DNA of 7,753 nt. Origin: Helicobacteraceae bacterium. Lineage in GTDB: Bacteria; Campylobacterota; Campylobacteria; Campylobacterales; Sulfurimonadaceae. Shown piece after piece: positions 1 to 6,501 of the stretch (position 1 is its first letter; the number at the start of each line of letters is the position of its first letter). The notes below the pieces were generated by a model. It made no database searches. It saw only the letters and a program-made list of their open reading frames with translations, and was not told the DNA's origin. Both the position numbers and the translations under genes were made by a program. The stretch spans positions 1 through 7,753 of the forward strand of contig JALUJE010000243.1 of the NCBI GenBank assembly GCA_027057185.1, read 5' to 3'.

Positions 1-1
1 T

Positions 2-148
2 ACCGACGAAGAGCAAGATATCGCCATTCAGTATGGTATTAGATCTATTCCCACTCTTCTTTTCTTTAAAGATGGTGAACTTGTAGATCAGATGGTTGGA
101 GCCGCTGGAAAACAGGTATTGGCGGATAAAATAGATTCGCTTTTATAA
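2..148 (+). CDS. trxA: Thioredoxin, C-terminal part (truncated by window edge)
   Basis: Only the last 48 codons are present; the start and the WCGPC active site lie upstream of the window. Thioredoxin is a small cytoplasmic dithiol carrier that reduces protein disulfides and is recharged by thioredoxin reductase. The visible part has the typical second half of the fold: a helix ending in YGIRSIPT, which holds the conserved cis-proline, then strand LLFFKDGE, a strand and turn QMVGAAGK, and a C-terminal amphipathic helix ending LADKIDSLL. The gene for its reductase, trxB, lies two genes downstream on the same strand, which supports the call. The stop codon overlaps an ATG by one base (TAATG at 146-150), but that ATG opens only a 14-codon frame. 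The redox cysteines cannot be checked here, so a thioredoxin-like paralogue remains possible. Confidence 0.9.
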   Translation, partial: TDEEQDIAIQYGIRSIPTLLFFKDGELVDQMVGAAGKQVLADKIDSLL

Positions 149-179
149 TGGTCGGTGATTTTTATTTCGATAAGGTTTT

Positions 180-644
180 TTGCGCTTGTTGAAAAAAAAT
201 CCAAAAAGAGGGAGTCCTTTCTCCCTCACTTATGTGTTTGCCTCATTCTTCGGCGCTTTGATGGTTGCAGGCGCGTTTGCCTACTATAACTATAAATTTT
301 CCGAGTATAAATTTTTCGATTTTAGTGAACATGTTTTTTATACGAAAAGCGATATTTTTACTCCAAAATCACAAAAGTACACGGTGCTTGTTTATAGCTC
401 AAATATGCAAAACGGTAAAGAAATTTCTCAAAAACTTATAAAAGATAATCCCATTTTAGCAATTGATCTTTATCAAAAGAGATTTAAAGCAGAAGATAGT
501 ATGATTGCGATTACCAGCGGTATGAATACTCTTTTAAAATTTATACAACGCTTTAATATTTATGAAATCCCTTGCGCTTTTGAGATTAAGAGATTTAAAA
601 AACAAAGATACAAACAAAATAGTCCGATAGAGGTTATTGAATAA
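180..644 (+). CDS. Membrane-anchored thioredoxin-fold-like protein without CxxC (hypothetical)
   Basis: I do not recognise a named family. The 154-residue product has a short basic N-terminus, one hydrophobic segment at about residues 15-36, and a C-terminal part that would face the periplasm. That part runs strand 66-74 (KYTVLVYSS), helix 80-89, strand 91-98 (PILAIDLY), helix about 116-125, then FNIYEIPCAFEIKR at 125-138. The last motif resembles YGIRSIPTLLFFKD of the neighbouring thioredoxin, with Pro131 at the cis-proline position. No CxxC follows the first strand, and Cys132 is the only cysteine, so a classical disulfide exchange role is unlikely. The start is a TTG four bases after TAAGG (171-175); TTG codons at 186 and 189 are alternatives. 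The gene is visibly AT-rich: sampled lines have 15 and 13 G/C of 60, against 29 of 60 in dapB. It sits between trxA and trxB, which suggests but does not prove a redox-linked role. The gene is likely real; its function is unknown. Confidence 0.75.
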   Translation: MRLLKKNPKRGSPFSLTYVFASFFGALMVAGAFAYYNYKFSEYKFFDFSEHVFYTKSDIFTPKSQKYTVLVYSSNMQNGKEISQKLIKDNPILAIDLYQKRFKAEDSMIAITSGMNTLLKFIQRFNIYEIPCAFEIKRFKKQRYKQNSPIEVIE

Positions 645-671
645 TGAATAAATATAACTTAGGAGAAAAAG

Positions 672-1616
672 ATGCTTGATTTAGCGATTATCGGCGGAGG
701 CCCCGCAGGATTAACAGCCGGCTTATATGCTACTAGGGGCGGCTTGAAAAATGTAACTATGTTTGAAAAAGGCATGCCCGGCGGACAGATTACGCAAAGT
801 TCCGAAATTGAAAACTATCCGGGTGTGACGGGTGAGATTACCGGAATGGATCTCATGATGCCATGGCCCCAACAGTGTCAAAAGTTTGGCTTGAAACACG
901 AGATGATTGAAGTAACACAGGTCAGTCGTAACAGTGCCGGGAACTTTATTGTCTCCTTGGGAGATGGTACGACACAAGAAGCGCTGAGTGTGATTGTCTG
1001 TACCGGTTCTACACCGAGGCGTGCCGGTTTTACCGGAGAAGATACCTTTTTTGGACGCGGGGTGAGTACCTGTGCAACCTGTGACGGATTTTTCTACAAA
1101 GGGAAAGAGGTGGTTGTCATCGGCGGCGGTGATACTGCACTTGAAGAGGCACTGCATCTGGCAAAAATCTGTTCCAAAGTCTATCTGGTACACCGACGTG
1201 ATACGTTTCGTGCTGCACCCAATACCGTCAAACGTGTAGAAAATACGAAGAACATTGAATTGGTACTCAATGCGTCACCGAAAGAAGTGTATGGTGATGA
1301 GATGGGTGTTACGGGAATCACCGTGGTGTTGGGTGAGGGTTCGGTACGAGACATTGAAGTACCCGGAGTTTTTACATTCGTCGGTAATGATGTTAATAAC
1401 GGGGTACTTCAACAAGATGACGGAACCTTTTTGTGTGAGATGAGCGAGCGCGGCGAAGTCATGGTGACTTTGAGTATGGCAACATCGACACCAGGGCTTT
1501 ACGCGGCGGGCGATATGCGTATTGAGGCACCCAAGCAAGTAGTCTCTGCTGCCGGTGATGGTGCTGTAGCGGCACTTCAGGTTATCGCTTATGTTGATGA
1601 AAAACTACATTCGTAA
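672..1616 (+). CDS. trxB: Thioredoxin reductase (NADPH)
   Basis: This cytoplasmic FAD enzyme passes electrons from NADPH to oxidised thioredoxin. At 314 residues it has the usual length of the low-molecular-weight bacterial type. The FAD-binding GGGPAG lies at residues 8-13, followed by GGQITQSSEIENYPG at 37-51. The redox-active CATC is at 134-137, followed by the conserved Asp138. The NADPH-binding glycine motif GGGDTA is at 151-156, and HRRDTFRA at 174-181 is the usual 2'-phosphate-binding stretch, pointing to NADPH over NADH. The C-terminal FAD motif includes GD at 280-281 and KQVVSAAGDGAVAA at 288-301. The ATG at 672 has a strong Shine-Dalgarno AGGAGA at 661-666. It lies in the trxA run, 27 bases after the small membrane gene. 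GC content rises noticeably here compared with that gene. Confidence 0.96.
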   Translation: MLDLAIIGGGPAGLTAGLYATRGGLKNVTMFEKGMPGGQITQSSEIENYPGVTGEITGMDLMMPWPQQCQKFGLKHEMIEVTQVSRNSAGNFIVSLGDGTTQEALSVIVCTGSTPRRAGFTGEDTFFGRGVSTCATCDGFFYKGKEVVVIGGGDTALEEALHLAKICSKVYLVHRRDTFRAAPNTVKRVENTKNIELVLNASPKEVYGDEMGVTGITVVLGEGSVRDIEVPGVFTFVGNDVNNGVLQQDDGTFLCEMSERGEVMVTLSMATSTPGLYAAGDMRIEAPKQVVSAAGDGAVAALQVIAYVDEKLHS

Positions 1617-1630
1617 ATAAAAGGAAATAC

Positions 1631-2401
1631 ATGTTAAAAGTAGGTCTGTTTGGTGCAACGGGAAGGGTCGGACGACTTCTGATTGACGACATTAAAGTGG
1701 AAGAAGAGATGGCATTGACGTGTGTCTATATCTATGACCGGCTGGATTTCTCTTTGGATCCTTCTGTATTGGCAACCAATGATATGCCAACGTTTGTCAA
1801 GGACTCAGAACTCATTATTGACTTTTCAACGCCTGAAGCGACGCAGCATCTTCTTGAAGCAGCACTGAAAAATCCTACTCCTTTGGTGATTGGTACAACC
1901 GGGTTTAATGTACATCAAATGAATTTGCTCAAAGAGTCGAGTGAGAAGATGCCGATTTTGTATGCGACCAATATGTCACTTGGCGTGGCACTGCTCAATA
2001 AACTGGTATATATGGCATCGGCAACACTCAAAGGCTTTGATATTGAAATTGTCGAGCAGCACCACCGACATAAAAAAGATGCACCCAGCGGAACGGCATT
2101 GACCTTAGCAGAATCAGCGGCATCGGCACGTCATTTAAATTTGGATGATGTTCGGGTCAGTGGGCGTAACGGCATTATTGGTGAGCGAAGTCGTGATGAA
2201 ATTGCCGTCATGGCACTACGCGGTGGTGATATTGTCGGACGGCACACCGTAGGTTTTTACAATGACGGTGAATTTATTGAGCTCAACCACACGGCAACAA
2301 GCCGTAACACGTTCTCTAAAGGGGCAATTCGCGCTGCAAAATGGTTACAATCTCAAAGTAATGGACTTTATGCAATCAGTGATTGTTTAGAGTTGAAATA
2401 A
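1631..2401 (+). CDS. dapB: 4-hydroxy-tetrahydrodipicolinate reductase
   Basis: DapB reduces the product of DapA to tetrahydrodipicolinate with NAD(P)H, in the pathway to lysine and the peptidoglycan residue diaminopimelate. The N-terminal Rossmann fold begins MLKVGLFGATGRVG, with the nucleotide-binding glycines at residues 8-14. A second cofactor-contact motif, IGTTGF, is at 87-92. The family signature EQHHRHKKDAPSGTAL covers 142-157: by analogy with the E. coli enzyme, His144 is the proposed catalytic acid/base and Lys148 the substrate-polarising lysine, and PSGTA is the substrate-binding loop. The C-terminal part (FIELNHTATSRNTFSKGA, 215-232) is also typical. The 256-residue length fits the family. 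AAGGA at 1621-1625 lies five bases before the ATG, 14 bases after trxB ends. Its stop shares a base with the purF ribosome binding site, consistent with one operon. Confidence 0.96.
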   Translation: MLKVGLFGATGRVGRLLIDDIKVEEEMALTCVYIYDRLDFSLDPSVLATNDMPTFVKDSELIIDFSTPEATQHLLEAALKNPTPLVIGTTGFNVHQMNLLKESSEKMPILYATNMSLGVALLNKLVYMASATLKGFDIEIVEQHHRHKKDAPSGTALTLAESAASARHLNLDDVRVSGRNGIIGERSRDEIAVMALRGGDIVGRHTVGFYNDGEFIELNHTATSRNTFSKGAIRAAKWLQSQSNGLYAISDCLELK

Positions 2402-2405
2402 GGAG
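2401..2405 (+). promoter_or_regulatory. Ribosome binding site that decides the purF start
   Basis: AGGAG lies directly on the dapB stop codon (TAA 2399-2401 shares its last A). Two in-frame GTG codons follow. The first, at 2405, overlaps this site and could not be used with it. The second, at 2411, has the standard five-base gap. This favours 2411 as the true purF start. Confidence 0.7.
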
Positions 2406-2410
2406 TGGGA

Positions 2411-3763
2411 GTGGAGCGTTCACTTAACGAAAAATGTGCTGTCGTTGGAGTCTTCGACCACGAAGAGGCATCCAAGCTTGCCTACTTTTGTCTGCATGCC
2501 TTGCAGCATCGTGGGCAGGAGGCCGCAGGAATTAGTAGTGGTGATGGCAAACAGCTCTATACCATCAAAGACCGGGGTCTAGTGACTCGAGTGTTTAACG
2601 AACAAAAACTGGCAACGCTACAAGGGCGTGCTGCAATAGGGCATACCCGTTATTCGACTGCCGGCGATGACTCCATATTGGATGCGCAGCCGGTGTTTGC
2701 CCGTTATGATTTGGGAGAAATGTCCATTGTGCATAACGGTAACCTGACCAATGCCCAAGAGGTTCGTGATGCACTGATTGCCAAAGGAGCGATTTTTCAG
2801 ACCTTTATGGATACGGAAAATTTGATTCATCTTATTGCCAAGAGTGATGAAGAGAAACTACTCGATCGTATTGTTGATGCGGTCAAGAAGATTGAAGGTG
2901 CTTACTCTTTAGTCTTCTTAAGTCGGAGTAAAATGTTTGCTATGCGTGATCCGTACGGATTTAGACCCTTAAGTCTTGGTCGTGTGGGTGATGGTTATGT
3001 AGTGGCATCGGAGACGTGTGCTTTTGATCTTATTGGTGCGGAATTTGTTCGTGATATTGAACCGGGTGAATTGCTGGTATTTGAGAAAGAGAAAGCACCG
3101 CAGTCCATTAGAGTGTTTGATCCGACACCAAAACACTGTATTTTCGAGTATGTTTATTTTGCACGGCCGGATTCTGATGTTTTTGGAAAAAATGTTTATT
3201 TGATGCGTAAAAATATGGGCGTGGCACTTGCCCGTGAAAAACCGGTTGAAGCCGACTTGATTGTACCGGTTCCCGATGGCGGTGTTCCCGCAGCGATTGG
3301 GTATTCTCAAGAGAGCGGTATTCCGTTTGAGATGGCGATTATGCGCAATCATTATATTGGACGTACATTTATAGAGCCGACGCAGGAGATGCGAGATCTC
3401 AAAGTAAAGATGAAACTCTCTCCTATTATCTCCATGATTAAGGGCAAGCGGGTGGTAGTGATTGATGACTCTATTGTGCGTGGAACAACCAGCCGTCGAA
3501 TTATTCGCATGTTAAAAGATGCGGGTGCCGCCGAGGTACATATGCGTATTTCCAGTCCACCGACAACAGATCCGTGTTACTATGGTGTAGATACTCCTGA
3601 TAAAGATAAGCTGATTGCCGCAAATATGAGCAGTGACGAGATCTGTAAATATATTGAAGCTGATTCGTTGGCATATTTGAGTAACACGGCACTGCTTCAG
3701 AGTGTTGGTGCCACGGAATCCAATTACTGTACAGCCTGTTTTACGGGTGAATATATTGTATAG
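2411..3763 (+). CDS. purF: Amidophosphoribosyltransferase (glutamine PRPP amidotransferase), Fe-S type
   Basis: PurF makes phosphoribosylamine from PRPP and glutamine, the first committed step of purine synthesis. From GTG 2411 the protein is 450 residues. An eight-residue propeptide (MERSLNEK) precedes Cys9, the expected N-terminal nucleophile after processing. The class II glutamine amidotransferase domain shows LQHRGQEAAGI, GHTRYST (77-83) and HNGNLTN (108-114). The phosphoribosyltransferase domain carries the PRPP loop VVVIDDSIVRGTTS (348-361). Four cysteines, in HCIFEY (243), DPCYYG (389) and YCTAC (440 and 443), match the [4Fe-4S] ligands of the Bacillus subtilis enzyme, so this is the cluster-containing, propeptide-bearing type, unlike E. 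coli PurF. The frame extends upstream to GTG 2405, but that codon overlaps the ribosome binding site. It follows dapB by nine bases and precedes the radical SAM gene by nine. Confidence 0.95.
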   Translation: MERSLNEKCAVVGVFDHEEASKLAYFCLHALQHRGQEAAGISSGDGKQLYTIKDRGLVTRVFNEQKLATLQGRAAIGHTRYSTAGDDSILDAQPVFARYDLGEMSIVHNGNLTNAQEVRDALIAKGAIFQTFMDTENLIHLIAKSDEEKLLDRIVDAVKKIEGAYSLVFLSRSKMFAMRDPYGFRPLSLGRVGDGYVVASETCAFDLIGAEFVRDIEPGELLVFEKEKAPQSIRVFDPTPKHCIFEYVYFARPDSDVFGKNVYLMRKNMGVALAREKPVEADLIVPVPDGGVPAAIGYSQESGIPFEMAIMRNHYIGRTFIEPTQEMRDLKVKMKLSPIISMIKGKRVVVIDDSIVRGTTSRRIIRMLKDAGAAEVHMRISSPPTTDPCYYGVDTPDKDKLIAANMSSDEICKYIEADSLAYLSNTALLQSVGATESNYCTACFTGEYIV

Positions 3764-3772
3764 AAGTCTCTG

Positions 3773-4738
3773 TTGAAGCTCCGGCAAGTTTATACCTACG
3801 GAAATTACCTAAAAGAGAAATTTGGTACCAAGGTGTACAAAGTACCGATTTCTATCTCAGGCTTTACCTGTCCCAATATTGACGGAAGTGTCGCTGTAGG
3901 TGGGTGTACCTTTTGTGAGAATGACTCCTTTAGCCCCAGTTTGGACAAGGTGAAGCCTCTGAAGGGATTTCACCTGAATCTGGACTCTACTGAGAACCCC
4001 TTTCTGGAAAAACAGCTGCAACAGTTGGCGGTGCAGTTTGAGTCCATGAGTGCCCGCTTACGTCGTGATTATGGGGCGGAAAAGTTTTTGGTCTATTTTC
4101 AGTCCTTTACCAACACATACGCACCATTGTCAACGCTTCAGGCGCTGTACGACAGGGCACTGGCATTTGACGATGTTGTCGGTTTGAGTATTGGAACGCG
4201 AAGTGACAGTGTGACAGACGAGACGCTTGCCTACCTAGCAGCACTTTCGGAAGATAAAGAGATATGGATTGAATTTGGGATACAGTCAATTTATGATGAG
4301 ACGCTTGAGCGTATTAACCGGGGTCACAGTGCAAAAAATGTGGAAACGTGGATTAAAAAATCAAAATCGTACGGACTCAATGTGTGCGGGCATCTGATTT
4401 TCGGGCTCCCCAATGAGAGTCAGTCCATGATGTTGGACTCTTCTGAAGCGGCATATGCATGGGGGATTGATTCGGTAAAATATCATCCGCTGTATGTTGT
4501 AACACGTACAGCACTTGCCAATGAATATGCTCGCGGGGAGTTTTGCCCCATTAGTGAGGCAGATTATATTGAGGTGCTTGTGGCCTCACTTAAGATGAAA
4601 CCCGATCATGTCAGTGTGCAGCGCATGACGGCAGGCATTTCCGATGATTCTTTGATTGCCCCGTCATGGTGCCGCGACAAAAATATGCAGTTAAAGCATA
4701 TTAATGATCGATTGAAAACAGAAGGGCTAAAATACTGA
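3773..4738 (+). CDS. YhcC/TIGR01212-type radical SAM protein
   Basis: This 321-residue protein belongs to the Elp3-like radical SAM group that includes E. coli YhcC; its reaction is not established to my knowledge. The cluster-binding cysteines are Cys33, Cys45 and Cys48, in FTCPNIDG and GGCTFC, spaced C-x11-C-x2-C as I remember for this family, not the classical C-x3-C-x2-C. Further family-like motifs are YFQSFTNTYAP (108-118), IGTRSDS (140-146), WIEFGIQS (165-172), HLIFGLPNE (207-215) and KYHPLYVV (236-243). In IGTRSDS a serine stands where I recall a proline in most relatives. The start is TTG 3773, with a weak AGAAG at 3762-3766. Being nine bases after purF suggests cotranscription, but no purine role can be inferred. 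It is the last gene of the + run and ends four bases from the convergent gene. Confidence 0.9.
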   Translation: MKLRQVYTYGNYLKEKFGTKVYKVPISISGFTCPNIDGSVAVGGCTFCENDSFSPSLDKVKPLKGFHLNLDSTENPFLEKQLQQLAVQFESMSARLRRDYGAEKFLVYFQSFTNTYAPLSTLQALYDRALAFDDVVGLSIGTRSDSVTDETLAYLAALSEDKEIWIEFGIQSIYDETLERINRGHSAKNVETWIKKSKSYGLNVCGHLIFGLPNESQSMMLDSSEAAYAWGIDSVKYHPLYVVTRTALANEYARGEFCPISEADYIEVLVASLKMKPDHVSVQRMTAGISDDSLIAPSWCRDKNMQLKHINDRLKTEGLKY

Positions 4739-4742
4739 GGCT

Positions 4743-5294
4743 CTAATGCGCAAAGACACGGGTAAAGTCTGCAGTTGAGCGGAAATATCCGGGATAGGGC
4801 AGGGTAACTTTGAAGCTTTTGGCTTTTCCGGCTTCAAGATTTTTGGCAATAACGAAGGTCATGAGCAAAGGTTGCGGTTTGTTTTTTTTCTTTTGGGTTG
4901 CTGTTGCAAAAAACTCTCCAAATCCACTGGGATTATAAAAGTTTCCTCCCTTGACGTTACCGGTAACATGTCCTTTGTTGACAAGTTTGATTTCAAGTTC
5001 GACTTTACCGATGGTGTAGTTACCGACGTTTCGTACGATACCGCTGTATTGAATCTGCTCTAGCGAAAGAATGCGTTTATTTTTAAGTGACGAAATTTTG
5101 ACTTTTTTAGTGTATTTGTCTAGTGCCATCATTAAAAACGCTCCAACAAGAAGCAGTGAGATGAATGCAGAAAAAATCATGGAAACACGAAGCTTTTTAT
5201 TGGTGTTTTGCATGGCAATGATGACGACAAGAAAAAAGAGCAAGGTCACAATAGCGGCAACAAGATAGTGCCAAATGGTAAAATAGGTCATCAT
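4743..5294 (-). CDS. DUF2393-like membrane protein, second copy
   Basis: The function is unknown. The 183-residue protein has two hydrophobic segments (about 8-28 and 36-58) separated by a short basic cytoplasmic stretch (NTNKKLR), then a beta-rich domain likely outside the inner membrane. That domain contains LEQIQYSGIVRNVGNYTIG (78-96), a Ser/Gly/Lys-rich middle with QKKKNK (134-139), and LEAGKAKSFKVTLPYPGYF near the end. The pattern of GxVxN followed later by a glycine-containing turn and a hydrophobic strand resembles small immunoglobulin-like FxLYD/DUF3426-type domains, and the whole matches what I recall of DUF2393 proteins of Campylobacterota. Its ATG at 5294 overlaps the TGA of the preceding gene (ATGA at 5294-5291), and GGAG lies ten bases upstream (5308-5305). 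A second ATG follows directly. It is the last gene of the - strand run. Confidence 0.82.
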   Translation of the reverse strand: MMTYFTIWHYLVAAIVTLLFFLVVIIAMQNTNKKLRVSMIFSAFISLLLVGAFLMMALDKYTKKVKISSLKNKRILSLEQIQYSGIVRNVGNYTIGKVELEIKLVNKGHVTGNVKGGNFYNPSGFGEFFATATQKKKNKPQPLLMTFVIAKNLEAGKAKSFKVTLPYPGYFRSTADFTRVFAH

Positions 5295-5806
5295 CTACAC
5301 TGTGCTCCAATCGAAAGATTGTACTCCTTGGTATAGGTAAAAGGTTCGACAATCATTTTAAATTTGTAACGCTCGCCCGAGGAGAGGTTGACATCTTTTA
5401 GTATCGACATTTTTTTAAATGGATTGAGGGGATATAGCATATCAAGGTAGGGATTTCCCGATACTTTAAATATTTTGGCGGTAATGGTACAGTTGTCAAG
5501 ATGCCGTTTGGAAGCATTGTAGACCTCACCTTTGATAACGAGTGCCTGTGAAAACTCCAGAGCTTTGAGTGTCGTAATGTGTGTTGTTGTTTTATAGAGG
5601 AACTGATGCAGCTGTAGGTAACCCAGCGTAGGGCCGGCAATGAGGAGGGTCAAAGCAAGCAGTATAAGGGCAATGGAGAGTCCGGATTTTTTTCGTACGA
5701 CAATTGCCAGAATCAGCAGAAGCATTACCAACAAAATGAGTGCTCCAAAAAGAGCATAATCGTAGAGGTTGAGTTGGCGAATAAAAGTGCTTATCGTCTC
5801 TTTCAT
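5291..5806 (-). CDS. DUF2393-like membrane protein, first copy
   Basis: The function is unknown. The 171-residue protein has two membrane segments (about 17-37 and 43-65) with RKKSG between them, then a likely extracytoplasmic beta-rich domain. Its features line up in order with the next gene: VIKGEVYNASKRHLDN here against YSGIVRNVGNYTIGK there, MLYPLNPF against NFYNPSGF, and VNLSSGERYKFKMIVEPF against KNLEAGKAKSFKVTLPYP. They are therefore probably tandem paralogues that have diverged strongly. The domain looks like a small immunoglobulin-like fold. Its ATG at 5806 overlaps the TGA of hisIE (ATGA at 5806-5803). I see no good Shine-Dalgarno sequence before it, so translation probably depends on coupling to hisIE. 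Two cysteines remain, one (Cys170) next to the C-terminal end. The DUF2393 assignment is from memory. Confidence 0.82.
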   Translation of the reverse strand: MKETISTFIRQLNLYDYALFGALILLVMLLLILAIVVRKKSGLSIALILLALTLLIAGPTLGYLQLHQFLYKTTTHITTLKALEFSQALVIKGEVYNASKRHLDNCTITAKIFKVSGNPYLDMLYPLNPFKKMSILKDVNLSSGERYKFKMIVEPFTYTKEYNLSIGAQCR

Positions 5807-6486
5807 TGTTGACGTGAGTGTTTCTCTTCAATACCGCTTACACCGCTGCGTCGTGCCAGCTCCTGTTCGACGCGGTCGGGTGAGATGTTTTTAGCACCCA
5901 GTGCCACAAGGACATGATAGGTTAAGTCGGCACATTCGTAAATGATCTCATGCTCGTCATTGTCTTTGCAGGCAAAGGCAAACTCACCGGCTTCTTCTAC
6001 CACTTTTTTGAGAATGGCATTGTCTCCTTGATGCAACAGTTTTGCTGTCCATGATGAGGCGGGATCAGCATGTTTACGTTCTTGTATGGTATGGTAAAGG
6101 GTGTCAATAACGCCATACATTTCTGATGTATCTAGCGCAACATTGTCTCGGTGTTTACCGCTTTGAAGTTCGGTAAAAAAACAAGAGGCTCGTCCAGTGT
6201 GGCAGGCGACACCTTCTTGTTTAACCTGAATCAGCAGGGTGTCCTGATCACAATCGAGTGCAAACGATTGAATCGCCTGAGTGTGACCGCTACGCTCCCC
6301 TTTTTTCCAGATACGCTGTTTTGATCGCGAGAAGTAGTGGGCAATGCCGGTTTCCAAAGAATATTGCAGGGCCTCACGATTCATGTACGCCATCATGAGG
6401 ACATCACGGCTCTTTACATCTTGTACTATGACAGGAAGAAGTTCCGACTTCTCCCAATCCACGCGATCTAATGCTTCTTGAACCAT
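5803..6486 (-). CDS. hisIE: Bifunctional phosphoribosyl-AMP cyclohydrolase / phosphoribosyl-ATP pyrophosphatase
   Basis: HisIE carries out steps two and three of histidine synthesis in the cytoplasm: the HisE domain hydrolyses phosphoribosyl-ATP to phosphoribosyl-AMP, and the HisI domain opens its purine ring. The N-terminal HisI domain (about 1-110) shows WKKGERSGHTQ (60-70), the metal-binding DCDQD (78-82), and ACHTGRASCFF (94-104) with the conserved cysteines Cys95 and Cys102. The C-terminal HisE domain (about 125-215) is an all-helical MazG-like unit, with KKVVEEAGEF (160-169) and ECADLTYHVLV (184-194) supplying its acidic magnesium-binding residues. The 227-residue length is slightly longer than E. 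coli HisIE; a polar tail KHSRQQ ends it. No other his gene is in the window. It begins 15 bases after the SPFH gene, with only a weak ribosome site, and its stop overlaps the next start. Confidence 0.95.
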   Translation of the reverse strand: MVQEALDRVDWEKSELLPVIVQDVKSRDVLMMAYMNREALQYSLETGIAHYFSRSKQRIWKKGERSGHTQAIQSFALDCDQDTLLIQVKQEGVACHTGRASCFFTELQSGKHRDNVALDTSEMYGVIDTLYHTIQERKHADPASSWTAKLLHQGDNAILKKVVEEAGEFAFACKDNDEHEIIYECADLTYHVLVALGAKNISPDRVEQELARRSGVSGIEEKHSRQQ

Positions 6487-6501
6487 AGTGCTCTCGTCCG
6501 C

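Noticed and set aside
148..192. Fourteen-codon ATG frame after trxA as a gene
   Set aside because: It is too short, has no recognised peptide features and overlaps the next gene's start; kept only as a low-interest junction observation.
653..658. TATAAC as a possible -10 promoter element for trxB
   Set aside because: Transcription would begin at or inside the ribosome binding site at 661-666, and no -35 element is apparent; operon readthrough is simpler.
723..1193. Long open frame of 156 codons antisense to trxB
   Set aside because: It lies wholly within a gene with every expected catalytic motif, has no recognisable domain and has a composition expected of a mirror frame.
2969..3352. 127-codon - strand frame inside purF
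   Set aside because: It is antisense to a well-conserved coding region, with no ribosome site or domain recognised.
4777..4788. CGGA-AATA-TCCG hairpin near the convergent gene ends
   Set aside because: The stem is only four pairs, lies inside coding sequence and has no T-tract, so it is not a credible terminator.
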